From Nymphaea colorata (taxonomy: Eukaryota; Streptophyta; Magnoliopsida; Nymphaeales; Nymphaeaceae): a DNA stretch of 64,000 nucleotides. Position numbers and translations under genes: made by a program. The stretch is taken from the NCBI RefSeq assembly GCF_008831285.2, contig NC_045147.1:3558001-3622000 (forward strand), in the 5' to 3' direction. The notes beneath the pieces are model-generated. The model worked only from the letters and a program-made list of their open reading frames with translations, was not told the DNA's origin and ran no database searches. Positions 43,802 through 56,427 of this stretch are shown one piece after another (within the stretch, counting starts at the first letter, position 1; each line of letters starts with the position of its first letter).

Positions 43802-44040
43802 AGACTGGTTGTTATTTGAATTTGATAGAAACTTATGTAATACCGTCTTTTAGACGGAATTTGGTTGTTATTTCCTTAGTGAACAAATTTTGTTATTATT
43901 GTTCATTTGGAGGAAATAAATTTAAGTAGTTTCTGCATTCAAATTTGAATTCCACTGGTTTTTTGTCTTGTAGCGATAACCTTTATTTTGCTTGATACGG
44001 TTGCTTCATATAATGAAACCTTGTATGTTACGTTTAGTGG

Positions 44041-45401
44041 TACTAAAAGAAAATTAGCCAAAGAGAATTCAGCTATGTTATGGCATTGGCGCTTAGGACA
44101 TATCTCTGAAAAGAGAATATAAAGGCTTATGTCAAAAGAAATTCTTGAGTCCCTTGATTTTGCAGACTTTAATGTTTGCATTGAATATATAAAAGGAAAA
44201 TAAATAAACATTAAGGGGTTATAAGTTTTATAATCCATCCAGTAAGTCTTTATTTGAAAAGAGAAATGCCCATTTCTTTGAGGATATTGAGTTTGGGGGA
44301 GGTGATCAGGTTAGGAGCATTGCCTTTGAAGAGAGACTTGAGTCCACTCTATTTAGAAGAAGGCAATGATGTTGATCTCCATACTGAAGAACAAACTCAG
44401 CAACTTCAAGAAAATTAAGTAGATGTGTCACTAAGGAAATCCATATATGGACTAAAGCAAGTTTTCCAGTCATTACAAACTTCATCAAGTTATAGTTTCA
44501 TTTGGTTTCGAATTTAATATGGTTGATGAATGTGTATACCAAAAGTTCAGTGGGGGCAAATTTATCTTTCTGGTTTTATATGTCGATGATATATTGTTGG
44601 CAAGTAATGATGTGGGCATATTGCATATTGCATGAAACTAAGAATTTTTTGTCAACAAAGTTTGACATGAAGGATCTTGGTTGTGCATCTTTTGTATTGG
44701 GGATCCAAATAGTTCGAGATCGTTCTCAGGATTAATCTTTGGATTATCACAAAAGTCCTACATTAATAAGGTGTTTCACCGATATGGCATAAAAAGTTGT
44801 AAACCAGGAAATACTCCAGTTACTAAATGAGACAAGTTTTGTCTCAAACAGTGCCCTAAAAGTGAAATCGAATCTAAGGAAATGGAAATGATTCTCTATT
44901 TGTCTGTTGTAGGAAGCCTTATGTATGCTCAGGTTTGTACTCGTTTGGATATTGCATTTATCATTGGAATGTTAGGCAGATACTTAAGTGATCATGGTAT
45001 GGATCATTGGGAAGCAGCCAAAAGGGTATTGAGGTACTTACAAAGAACAAAAGGTTTTATGCTCACATACAGGAAGTCAGACCAGTGGGAGATCATTGGG
45101 TATTCAGATTCTGATTTTGCTGGGTGCCAAGATAATAACATTCAATCAGGTTTTGTGATTGCAGAATTTTGTCACGAGGCTACGCATTATGTATGGTATA
45201 AAAAGACCACTAAGGTTGTTGTGTGACAATAATTCAGCAGTCAGGTACTCTTATAACAGCCATAGTTTGTCAAAGTCGAAGCACATCGACATTAAGTTTT
45301 TTGCTGTTAAAGAAAGGATACAGAATGGTCAGGTGTCTTTAGAGCATATTGGGATAAACTCTATGATTTGCAGATCCGCTTACCAAGGGTTTAACACATA
45401 A
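44041..45401 (+). pseudogene. Decayed pol of the copia element (integrase N-terminus, RT end, RNase H)
   Basis: LWHWRLGHISEKRI near 44076-44120 is the pre-integrase zinc-binding region. The integrase core and the first part of reverse transcriptase are missing (junction about 44210-44480). The reverse transcriptase end keeps the YVDD active-site box (44579-44590). RNase H follows in pieces: VGSLMYAQVCTRLDIAFIIG, WEAAKRVLRYLQRTKG, YSDSDFAGC, LCDNNSAV and KSKHIDIKFFAVKE, interrupted by a deletion near 45225 and earlier stops. Confidence 0.88.
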
Positions 45402-45855
45402 GGTCTTTCACGAACATGTTGTTCATATGAGGTGTTATCCTTAGATGATGTGCTGGTTTAGTGGGAGTTTGTATTTTGTTTGCTCTAATGTATGGACACA
45501 TATTCAGTTTTCTGCAGAATAAAGTTTAAAGTTCTTTGGTTCCATTCTGTGTTTATGTTTTGATCTCCATAAGGTTTTAAAGTTGGACCAGTTGAGAATA
45601 GACATGTTGTAATCACATTGCATGTAATTCTCATGCTATACATCCATATCAGATCTATGTCATTGATTATGTTAACATTTGTGATCATTGAAGGTTTAAC
45701 TAATTTTATTATAGCGAAAGCTGCTTTGGTTCTGTGTTGATATGGTCATAGACGAGATTGGCGAAAATGACGTTTAATAAGATAGCAATTATGAGCTCTT
45801 AAGGTTTTGTGTAATGTCTGAATGTATAAAGACATATTTGGCCCAAGTGAGAGAT

Positions 45856-46334
45856 TGTAAGATCATTTAGTGGGCCGACATATGTCTATGAGGAATTTCA
45901 GACATTATAGCTGTCTTAACGTAAATATCCGCTTAAGTGATTTCATTTTGGGATATTACGTCATTTTAGATAGTATGGGGTAATTTTGAAATGTATAGAT
46001 ATCAGTACGCAACTACGGACTCTTTGATGGGTGGAATTCGTAATTGTCCTCATTATAAAATGGTAGTGGTCCCTGGGGTCGTGCAATGGTTGCCTGAAAC
46101 ATTGGTTTCTAGGGTTTTCCTCTTCCCCATCTGAGAGAGACCTCAAGCGCGCCGCAAAGACCCTGGAAGATCCTACCGCAATCTACCGTCCAGTTCTTCA
46201 GATGGATTCAGGTATGCTTCCGCTTTAAGTTTAAGGTTATGTTTATTTCAATGACTTAACATGAGTGTGATCCTATTTTGTTTATGGCATATACGTTAGG
46301 TTTTGTGTATGCATGAAGGGGAGAAATCCCAACA
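45856..46334 (+). repeat. 3' LTR of the copia element
   Basis: 479 bases, TG...CA ends, preceded by a short purine-rich tract (45845-45855) and followed by the target duplication GAGAC. Confidence 0.95.
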
Positions 46335-46339
46335 GAGAC

Positions 46340-46755
46340 CACTTCTCCCGGTTAATTTCCCGGCAATCAAGCAGCAATGATGGGCTTTCAGTGTCGATGA
46401 TGGCCTTCGAAGCAGAGGAAAGGCGGTCAATTCAAAGGTGCATAGGTCTGTGTGAACGGTGGCTCAAGGGTTCACATGTCCACAAACCCTTTCTATTTTC
46501 TCTACTGTTTTTGACGATGCAGACAACAAAGCATGGTGTCCAGAGAGAGGAAAGTTTGCCTTCCTCCTGACAACTTATCTTGCAATCTAAACAAAAAGGA
46601 TACAGTTATTTCTTTTCAGAAGAACTCTGAACTGAATTGAGAAGAACTCTGAGCAAAGTGAATTCAATTCAGCTTCCTTCTTTCTCAGTTATCTAAACAA
46701 AAAATACAGTAATTTCTTTTCAGATTTTTATCAAATACCATCCTACTCGTACCAG
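46340..46755. other. Right part of the CXE flank interrupted by the LTR element
   Basis: 46640-46755 resembles 36970-37095, ending in a shared TCCTACT(C/T)GTA(C/T)CAG. It contains an internal duplicate: CTAAACAAAAA...TACAGT.ATTTCTTTTCAG occurs at about 46585-46620 and 46692-46722. The first 270 bases are GC-richer, with an 85-codon frame (46313-46570) that starts inside the LTR and is not a gene. Confidence 0.5.
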
Positions 46756-47361
46756 AAGAAAGGGTGCACCAAAATGACTCCTTGAAGCTTTACCGGATCT
46801 TCAAGGGCTCGACCAGATCCAAGAGCTGCAGAGGCGCCGCCGGCACTTATGGCCACATGGTAGGCGAGGTTGCCGCCGGCGCTGTCTCCAGCAACCACGA
46901 CGTGGCCCAAGTCGGCATGATCAGCGATCCACGGCTCAGCACCAGGCCCTGTTTGGGACACCACCCACTGGAAGGCTTCCCAACAGTCGTGGTGGGAGGT
47001 GGGGACGGGATGCTCCGGAGCCAGGCGGTACTCGATGGAGACGGCAACGGCACCGGACTCGGTGACAAGGGAGGATGTAGTTGTGGTAGAGAGGGGAGAA
47101 GGCAGACTTGATGCAGAAGCCACCACCATGAAAGTAGACTAAGAGTGGACTGCGGTGGTTGCCGGAAAGTGGGGGGAGGTAAATGCGGGCGGAGAGGCCG
47201 GTTGCGGGGTTGATGAGGAAGTCCTTAGAGGAGACGCCGGTGGCATGATGGTCGTTGGAGGGAGGGACCCTCTCGTTGCCCTTCAGCCTCTCTACGCGGC
47301 CATCTTTGTAGATACGGAGATATTCAGGAACCTCCTGGTCCAACTCTTGGGAGGGATCCAT
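46756..47361 (-). pseudogene. Carboxylesterase (CXE) pseudogene, 3'-truncated
   Basis: Starts at ATG 47361 (MDPSQELDQEVPEYLRIYKD), a CXE subtype distinct from the two other units. HGGG is intact at residues 78-81. A 2-base deletion near 47073 shifts the frame. In the other frame the gene continues correctly through SIEYRLAPEHP and GDSAGGN to VILVHPFFW, then stops at an abrupt junction at 46755/46756. The last third, with the catalytic Asp and His, is gone. The start is identical to the partial gene at 1-25, whose copy may or may not share these lesions. Confidence 0.93.
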
Positions 47362-48145
47362 GGCGGAGAAGGAGAGATGCGGTCTGAAGGGGAGTTGGAA
47401 ATGGTTCTAACTACAAGTTGTTTCGGCAATATTACTCAAAGTAACTTGTTTTTTTCTCGGTCATTTCTGCGTTCAAGCGTTGTAAATCCAAAATCCTTTC
47501 GTTTTTTTAACAGGGCAAATTCTTGTTTGCTGTTACAGGCAGTCATTTTATTATTAACTTTACCCATTGCTAGAAAAATAGTCTCACTTTTATTTTACGA
47601 GATGGAGAGGCTGATAGAAGCTCAAAACCATCCCCTTTCTCACCTTGCCCCCCTCGTCCTCTTAATAACGTTTGATGCTTAAGAATTTTACTGTGCATCA
47701 AGGAAACTGCAAATTTTTGTATGTTTTTTAGTCGCACAAAGAAAAAATTATCGTGGTAAATTAGAAGGAACAAGCTAATTGTAAAAAGGTTTCAACCTCA
47801 AAGGTCCAACCTTTTACCATGGTTTTTTTTTTATGGTAATTTAAGGTTTCAAATTTTCACATTGACATCAAATGGAACCTAAGGTTAAGGATTGTTTTAT
47901 GGTGCATCTAGATAAGCATTCCCCCATGTGGGTGTTTTTTTTTTTAAAACATAAAGAGTTGATGAGACAAAATTTAAAAAGGAAACAGAAAGCTGGCAAC
48001 CTATCAGCTTTGTCCAGTCTTTTGCATAGACCCTTTTAGGGATATCTTGAAACATAATCTATTAGAAAAACCTATGAAATTAATTTTGCAAAAATAAATT
48101 CAACAATAACATTTTCTTTTAGTGTAATATAACAACTCTCTCTCC

Positions 48146-48177
<32 letters not shown>

Positions 48178-49779
48178 GATATAGATATATATATATATAA
48201 AATGGTGCCATGCCATAATCAATTCACAAACAGGTGGCATAACTTGTCATTGATTGATTATGGCACACGTCATCAACTGATTATGACATTTCACCAATTT
48301 TATAATAAACGACTTGTCTTGCTGTTACTTGGAGTTAAGTTCAATGCTTAAAAAAAGTACTTATCAAAGGGAGATGTGAAGCTTTTGCCAGAGTACAATA
48401 ATTTAGGGAAATATCTTCTAACGGATGGGCCGTTTCAATGTGACTGACGTCGTGTTTCTGAATTTCTCGTAGCGTGAAGCTGACAAACAACGGTGGACAC
48501 TATTTATCCTCACCTCAGCTTTGACCAAATTTTCTTTTTGGAAATTACTTTTGAGCCTACTTGAGATTTTGCCCAAGTACTCCAAGGATAAATACTCATC
48601 ATGATCATGGGGACAAAATTTTGGAAACTCCTTGGGAGTGACTTTTTTTATTGCTTTCTACAATGAATAAAGGAACAAAAATAATAGAGTTATTTTGCAT
48701 GTTGTTACTTTCCTCAATTGTAAATGGTGAGACCGCGGTACTTTAATTGATGTGTACGTACTCCAATCAGGGGCATTTTGTAATTCATATACATACAAAA
48801 AAATGTGGTATTTCCGATGCACAACTCATAATATTGTTGTTACAAATGCAAAAGCATAGCTGTGGATGCATGATTCCCAACTTGGGTTCCCTTGTTTTCA
48901 TCGAGTTCATGAAAAAAAAAAAGTTTGGACTTGAAGACTCGAAAAAAAAGACTGATCGAAGCGTTGCCAGCTTGGGTTCCCTTGTTTTCATCAAATTCTT
49001 GCAAAAAGAATAGTGTCAGATCATAGATATCTGAAGATTGGTTGGTAAAAATGGGGCAAAAAAGGTTTAAATTTGGGTTGCGTCCAACTTTTTATCAGAT
49101 TGGGCTTAGTCAGATTTTAGGGTTTGGAATTACATTTAGACTTCCTTTTTTATAAGTAAACTTGGAGCTGCCTGGAATCAAATCTGCCGTTTGTAGGATT
49201 TATCCAACTTGAATTAAGATTCAGCTATGATCAGTTGTAGAACTAATGTGTTATTCCTTAACCTGTGGTGAAGGAAATCAGCCTGAACTATTATTTTTAT
49301 GTTTTGAAAAAAATATATTAAGAATTGATTTTCACCTATTTGAACTGTGGTAGGTTAGATAGAGGGAAGACGATACAATTGAAAATCTTGGAAAGGAGAA
49401 GGGATTTTCTAACAATGACCAAACCTTCAAAAGAGAAAAGGACTATCATAACCATGGTTAATACGGCGTAGGTTACTGGAAGTTACCTTTTTATTAAAAT
49501 CTGACGTCCAGAGTCTACCTAACACAATTGCTGGTTGAGAATAAACTATTATTAGATCCGACCTTCATGCTGCTCATCAAGTCAGCAGCTGACAAGCGTC
49601 TCTTATGATTATTAAGTCTTAGTATATTTAAAATTAGGCAAAATGCTGAGTTTTGTTGCCCGTTATGAATTATTAATTAAACTTATCATATCATCCATCG
49701 CCTACTTGCCTAAAAGTACTTCAAATGATTCACAGTTATTATGGATATTATTGTATATTTGCTACTCTCTTAGCCTTCA
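47362..49779. other. Upstream flank of the truncated CXE, no gene seen
   Basis: Copy-B counterpart of 26-2453, with TA microsatellite at 48151-48199. Short open frames at 48747-49013 and 48785-48994 mirror those at 1417 and 1455, differ in length because of an A-run change, and are not supported as genes. Confidence 0.65.
48151..48199. repeat. (AT)n microsatellite with GAT interruptions
   Basis: Counterpart of 809-855, with two AGAT interruptions. Confidence 0.95.
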
Positions 49780-49856
49780 GCCAGGGGCGGTGCCATAAAC
49801 TTTTGACCAAGAGGCACTAAATATATAGTGAATAAAAAACGTATAAATTAAAAGAA

Positions 49857-50242
49857 CTATAATTTAAAAAGCAAATCAAATATTCATAATTATGAACAAA
49901 TTTACAATTGGCTTCAAAAAACAAAACAAATGACTATAGTTATGAATAAATTTATAATTAGCTTCAAAAAGTAAATTTAATAACTATACTTTTGTACAAA
50001 TTTACAATTAGTCCCAAAAAGTAAATCAAATGAAAAAGACTGTAGGTCTACACATATTTATAGTTGGCTCCCAAAACAAAACAAATAGTTATAGTTTTGT
50101 ACAGCTTTACAATTGGCCCCAAAAAAACAAATCAAATAGTTATAGTTCAATTATAGAATTAAAATTGGCCCAAAAATCAAATCAAATAGCTATAGTTCTG
50201 TACAAATTTATCATTGGCTTCAAAAAAGCAAAACAAATAACT
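49857..50242. repeat. Degenerate minisatellite, copy B
   Basis: Counterpart of 2530-2915, almost unchanged. Confidence 0.7.
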
Positions 50243-50658
50243 ATAATTGCAAATAAACTCACATTCAGCCCAGTTGGTGTTTCATATTCTGGAAACAAAG
50301 CATGATTGTTTCATCAATGGTGTTGTCAAATGTATCCTTCTCAATGTAAGTAATCAAAGCATCATTGACTCATCATCTCTCATTTTGTTACTAAACCAAG
50401 TTTTGATATTATCATGGCTGAGAATACTTTCAACACTTTTTGTTGCAATTGATAAAGTTAGTGTCAACTTGATCAGCAAATACACCAAATGAACTGCTAT
50501 ATGCTTTCTTGTTGTTATAATTATTTGTGCAAGTTCTACCAAAGAATTTAAATGTGAAAACTCCATAAGGTCTTCATATCTTTGATATGTAATTTTGATA
50601 TCTAAGTCTTTTCATGCATATTCCATGAAAGTCTTTAGGATAGAACTCAGCAAGACGA

Positions 50659-50826
50659 ACTAAGTTACCTATATCAAAAGTCTAGTAGGTCATTAAGGGT
50701 ACTAAGTTACCTATATCAAAAGTCTAGTAGGTCATTAAGGGTACTAAGTTACCTATATCAAAAGTCTAGTAGGTCATTAAGGGTACTAAGTTACCTATAT
50801 CAAAAGTCTAATAGGTCATTAAGGGT
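50659..50826. repeat. 42-bp minisatellite, 4 copies, copy B
   Basis: Identical in copy number and in the variant last unit to 3332-3499. Confidence 0.97.
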
Positions 50827-51216
50827 TAACTTCTTTGGGGAAAGAAAGCAGACTTGCAAATGATGTGCAAATGTTAAGACATTATTTGATAGAATAAGGA
50901 CTGATCAATTTCAAGCTATGATGGAGCTGCATATGGAGGTTTGTATTGGACAAATGCAGAGATGTTGGCAAGAGATGGATTTGTGACAGTTCCACTATAG
51001 TGCCCTGTTGAGAAAGAGTCAACTTTAATTTGAATAAGTCAAGTCTGATCCCATCAAAGGTCATTGAAACAAGAGTTTTAGTAGTTGGTTATGTCCCTTC
51101 TTGAACAGCTTTTCGTAATTGAATCAACACGTTCGTAATAGTCTAGCCTTCGAATCTTGGTCTATCTGTGTGAAAACAATTCTTTGGCTTAAACATGCTA
51201 CTGAAAGGAGAAGCTC

Positions 51217-52833
51217 TGCCTCCTAAGTTAGCTTTCAAACAAGCCCTATTTTGCTGGGTTTGAGCGTCAATTGCCATCCTAAGTTCCCCATTTTCAGAAA
51301 CATGTTGAGAAAGCCTTTCCATACAATCATAGGGGCATTTTAGGAAATTCAATAGTTACCTTATTTTTTTTAATATCTACCAATTAGAATAGGTTTATTG
51401 TTATTATTTGTTTTGGTTGTAGTTTACTGACTTATTTTTTTCTTGCTTTAGCCACTTATTTTGCGCCTCTTCCAAGATTCATGTACATTGAAGAGGTAAA
51501 GTGCGGATATTAGCAGAGTAGTCAAAGTACTTTAGGGTGTATTTATTTTGTGCATTGGATTGTCTTCCTCGTGTGACTTTGCATAATTTTTTTTTTGTTT
51601 GAGTAATAAAGGAAATTTATATCTTATCCATTTTTGTTTTGGATCATGATTATCTAAGATCTTCTTGTTTGTGGATCGAACCCGACTTATCACCACTTTT
51701 TGTGTAGATCTGAAAATTTAATTGGTGCGTGACTGAGACGCCATAGAAGATAGCATCACAAAAGGCCAAAGATGGTCTGCGTGCACCATAAGGAGCCATG
51801 TGGCAACAGTAATACATTGGTATTGTCCCACAAATTACCTGCAGACTCCTTTTTTTTCAGCACCAGTGATTGCTTGTAGTGATAACATAGCAAATCAAAT
51901 TTTACAAGAGAAAGCGAAAGACGTCAATACTCATTGCCATTATGTGCAGAATAAAGTCGAAGGAGATGGAGACCCCATTTGATTAAAACAAAATCATTTT
52001 TCAAATTCATTGACCGAAAGTTCGCCGACAGAAAAATTCAAAAAATATCAATTGCATGTAATGGATGGTGTTGAAAGGTACAATTCAGATGAAACTTCTC
52101 ATGCCTATCTTTCAGGATGTGGTTCCGGATATTGCTTAATTTATACAATATTTTTTTATTACAAAATTTTTCTGGCCAATCACTTGTTTCTCAGTGCCTT
52201 TTTTTTCGTCCTTTGTTTCTACCATAAAGGGCTCGCAATCTACCAAATAAAAGATAATCAGGCTTGACACTATCGTAGTCACCAATAAACCATCACAGGC
52301 ATTGAGTAAGCCAGTATGAGGCTCAACATGTTCCCCGTGGATGTTTCCCTTGGATAATATAGGTCAACATTGGGTCGAATCACATAAATGTGTTGTCTTT
52401 GTGTGCTCATGTGTGGCTTGAAACTCCCGATGCAAATTGTTGAGAGAGAGGACTCACATAACCTGGGGGCGAAGGCAGTTGTGGGGCACCATGTGGACAA
52501 CCTACAAAAAATTCTTATTTTTATATACTTCAAACAAATTTTATTTATTTACATGTTGATATTTCTTAAAACCCGACTAGACTCAACTACATAATGGGTG
52601 TTGAATTATAATGAGAAAGTACTTAAACAAGTAGCAACTGAACAAGATAATGAGTTAAATGAATTAAGAGTTAAACAAAATGAGACTTGCTTAACATAAA
52701 TGAGTTAAACGAGTCGAGTCCAAGTTTGACGTTGTATCCTCGAGTCAAGCTTCATCTTGTTCTATCGAGCTCAAGTTTTCTGAGTCGAGCTCAAGCTGGC
52801 CCAACTTGAACTCGACTCGGCTGGTGTGCAACC
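51217..52833. repeat. Copia-LTR-like module, copy B first instance
   Basis: Counterpart of 3890-5515, including the RNase H relic (51847-52087) and the CTCGAG-rich tract. A 10-base deletion near 52116 changes local open frames (for example 52010-52267) and shows they are not under coding constraint. Confidence 0.75.
51847..52087 (+). pseudogene. Copia RNase H C-terminal relic, copy B
   Basis: Counterpart of 4520-4760 with the same CSDNIANQI and HCHYVQNKV stretches. Confidence 0.6.
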
Positions 52834-52873
52834 TTACTTCCTCCAAACTAGCCGTGCTATATATTGCACTCTA

Positions 52874-53520
52874 AATGAACCGAGTATTGGTAAACTCTCA
52901 AATGAATACTTATTTCACTGTAATTGCCAAGTTCGTAATTCCAAATGTCCTCTTTGTTGATGGGATGAAAAATCAAGATATTTTAGTTAACACTTGTGAA
53001 ACACCACTTAAATGTCCTTGTAATTGCCAAGTTCGTAATTCTAGCGAATTTTTTTTGGCTCCGCCACTGCTAAACACCAAGAAGCCATGGAGGACCTTTT
53101 GAGGAAAGTTAAAGTAAAAAGAAGTACATCCCTGAAGATGTGGTTGAAATCTTCTATCCTTCTAAACGCTCACTTCCAGATGAAGATCTTCTCAAGCCCC
53201 ATGCATCCAATAACAAGCAGACCTTATGTCATTCCTTCTTCCCTACATGACATGCTAGCGCTCTCAACAAATGGGACTTGGGTAAATTCTCAAAGAAGCA
53301 CTTACCTTCTTCTTGCCATGTTCCTAATATCTATACGTTCTTTTTTGGTGATGGGATGAAGAACATGATCTTTTAATTTGTGTTCCTCGTCAAAAATATG
53401 TAGGGTTTGGACTGCAAAGAAATATCATTAAGTAAACAATGGTTGTTGTAAAAGAAAACAAGGTTCATGAAGAGGACGCCTGGAAAACCTTGAGTGGAGA
53501 CATCTTCTCAATTATCATTG

Positions 53521-53578
<58 letters not shown>

Positions 53579-53647
53579 CAAGAAATGCAGCCCACAATAA
53601 GTGCATGTATGAAATAAGGTTGTTTCAGTGTATTGGTAAACTCTCAA
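52874..53647. repeat. 0.8-kb tandem duplication private to copy B, first unit
   Basis: Begins AATGAACCGAGTATTGG, carries the 90-codon frame 53087-53359 and a TA run at 53524-53574. It lacks a 35-base stretch (TTCCAAATGTTTTTAAACATG and following) present in the second unit and in copy A. Confidence 0.92.
53524..53574. repeat. (TA)n microsatellite
   Basis: About 51 bases, against 22 in copy A. Confidence 0.95.
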
Positions 53648-54329
53648 AATGAACCGAGTATTGGTAAACTCTCAAATGAACACTTATTTCAGTGTAATTG
53701 CCAAGTTCGTAATTCCAAATGTCCTCTTTGTTGATGGGATGAAAAATCAAGATATTTTAGTTAACACTTGTGAAACACCACTTAAATGTCCTTGTAATTG
53801 CCAAGTTCGTAATTCCAAATGTTTTTAAACATGTGCCAAGTTCCTAATTCCAGCGAATTTTTTTTGGCTCCGCCACTGCTAAACACCAAGAAGCCATGGA
53901 GGACCTTTTGAGGAAAGTTAAAGTAAAAAGAAGTACATCCCTGAAGATGTGGTTGAAATCTTCTATCCTTCTAAACGCTCATTTCCAGATGAAGATCTTC
54001 TCAAGCCCCATGCATCCAATAACAAGCAGACCTTATGCCATTCCTTCTTCCCTACATGACATGCTAGCTCTCTCAACAAATGGGACTTGGGTAAATTCTC
54101 AAAGAAGCACTTACCTTCTTCTTGCCATGTTCCTAATATCTATACGTTCTTTTTTGGTGATGGGATGAAGATCATGATCTTTTAATTTGTGTTCCTCGTC
54201 AAAAATATGTAGGGTTTGGACTGCAAAGAAATATCATTAAGTAAACAATGGTTGTTGTAAAAGAAAACAAGGTTCATGAAAAGGATGCCTGGAAAACCTT
54301 GAGTGGAGACATCTTCTCAATTATCATTG

Positions 54330-54393
<64 letters not shown>

Positions 54394-54425
54394 GAAACAA
54401 GAATAAGTGCATGTATGAAATAAGG
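53648..54425. repeat. 0.8-kb tandem duplication private to copy B, second unit
   Basis: Starts again at AATGAACCGAGTATTGG with the frame 53896-54168. The junction reads GTAAACTCTCAA|AATGAACC, a short overlap fitting unequal exchange or slippage. The second unit is closer to copy A because both hold the 35-base stretch. Confidence 0.92.
54334..54393. repeat. (TA)n microsatellite
   Basis: 60 bases with one CA interruption. Confidence 0.95.
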
Positions 54426-55146
54426 TTGTTTTTTTTTTTAGCCCACAATAATCATTCATCACCAACAAGACATCAAAGATTAACCTAGCAATCTGCTAAC
54501 TTATGTTAAAGATAAAGGGGAGGGGAAAACTAGCAAAAAAGAGATTCATGGACCATAAGTGCTTATTTTGAATTGGGTGATTGCTCTAGAAAGTATTACA
54601 TAGTCTACTATGACATTTATGATCAGTAACGTTCAGTATTGAATATGGCAGTAACGGCTAGAACAGGGCATCTTTTAGGTGCAATTTGGCATTAAGAACA
54701 AATTGTAAGTGTTCCATGAATTTGCCTCAAAATTGGGACTACTGTCAAACAGTCCCTTAGGAGACTGACCCATTTACTGGTCTGCCCCTTGAAGGACATA
54801 TTCCTGGTTGTGAAATAAAATATTTAAGGCGACCGTGGAATATGAGTCCAATATGTTCATCTTATCATAATTGGAACAGTAAAACCTCTATTAGCAACTA
54901 GGCTAGCAATGGCATATCTTTGGAATGAGCCATCACTTCTGTACCTTGATTTGGTACACCCATCACAACCATCAGTGTTGCCAAGACAAATTGCATCCGA
55001 GTCATAAATAGCATGTGAGTGACACATTGCGGATGGGATCGCTGAAGACCACATGTTGATTGAACTATCAGTGAGATGGAGAGAAATGCATCATTAAAGA
55101 CCACGTGTTGGCAGAACCATGGTGACGCTATGAGAAACAATGTCAT
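54426..55146. other. Intergenic, nothing recognised
   Basis: Counterpart of 6331-7039, including the half Tourist-like MITE motif (about 54670-54730). Confidence 0.5.
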
Positions 55147-56427
55147 ATACTGCCATCGGTGGGTCTAACCATCAGCGACACAAGGAAAGCAATGTCATTG
55201 AGGACCACACACTTGTTAATAATGGCACATTCTTTTTCAACGTCGCTGGTTTCCCAATTTCTTGTAATGATGTTAGAGTAATGTTGTTAGATGCATGTGT
55301 ATCAAGATGTAATGCGAGGGCTACACGACCTCGTATGCACACAGCATGATTATGTGCATCTGGTGCATGCAAGATTTTGGTTGATTGTGGTGATTTAAGA
55401 AAAGCGGGTCGATATACATAAACCACACACTCTCGCTCCAACGCATTATATAGAAAAGATTTTCAGCTTACAAAAGGGATTTTCCATTGTCCATCCATCC
55501 AGCAATGGCATTAACGCACCCTTGCTGTTTAGAAAACCATCCAGCAACAATTGTGTGACCTTCAATGATGATTTCATCCAGTTTCGATGAGTATTTCCAT
55601 CTCTCTCTTATCTTTCTCTCCTCCTCTCTTCCAATTGGATGGTTGATGTCCACCGACAAGAATGGCAAATTGGCCGCTGGCCATTATTGTCTGTTAACCA
55701 AGATATCACGTGCTTTCCGGTTCCTCTGTATTGTATTAGACATCTAAATTTGATATTATGTAGCATGAAACTTATTCTAAAGAACAGGACTTGTCAACTT
55801 GATTTCATCCGTTATTAAGTATATGTGTGTAATTTTATATATTAAACTCTTTTATTTCTCATTTCTCAATTTTTGTGAATTGAGAATCAAGACATGTGCA
55901 TATGAGCTAACAAGTGAAAAAAAAGCTTTGGACCATTGGTTTTTGAATTTTCATGAAATCCTAATAAACTTTGAAGAAACATATTTTTTATCTTATGTTT
56001 TTCAAGTAGAAATCATATTTGTATAGTTAGTTTCAATTTATAAAAAAAAATATGCATAGGTAGTTTTTCAGATAATTTAGTTTTTCAAACCATTTTTACC
56101 TTCTTATTTACATTTTTAGTGATATTATATATTTCAATATTTTGGACTTGATGTTTATGCATCACATCGCTGCATTGTGCATCACTTCACACCACAAGTT
56201 CAATGCATCGCTTCGCATCAGCAGGCTTAACAACATTGGATGTAACAATAAAAATCTTTTTTCTATGAAAAAAATGAATCATATTGAGACTAGTTGTCAT
56301 CATGCGCAAGCGAAGTTTCAAAACAAGGAGACAGAGACCCCATTCATTAAAAGTAAAAATGATCTTTCAGATGCATTTACCAAAAGCGTCCCAGTGGAAA
56401 AATTAATAAATTTCAATCTCAAGTAAG
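55147..56427 (+). pseudogene. Copia RNase H tail relic, copy B
   Basis: Counterpart of 7040-8316. The 94-codon frame 56142-56426 is identical to that at 8031-8315 (MNHIETSCHHAQAKF and LSDAFTKS stretches). There is a local rearrangement at 55470-55500, where 26 bases replace the repeated CTTGCTGTTTAGAAAACCAT of copy A. Confidence 0.65.

Larger units (their letters stand above)
40420..46334 (+). mobile_element. Ty1/copia LTR retrotransposon, near full length but defective
   Basis: Two 479-bp LTRs (TGTAAG...CAACA) bound a 5.9-kb element, flanked by a perfect 5-base duplication GAGAC (40415-40419 and 46335-46339). The tRNA-Met primer site follows the 5' LTR and a purine tract AAGTGAGAGAT precedes the 3' LTR. 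The order gag, protease, partial integrase, reverse transcriptase, RNase H places it in Ty1/copia. The coding part has stops, frameshifts and a large deletion removing most of integrase and the first part of reverse transcriptase. The LTRs differ at about 21 of 479 positions by my count, so the insertion is not recent. It sits in a CXE upstream flank. Confidence 0.95.
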
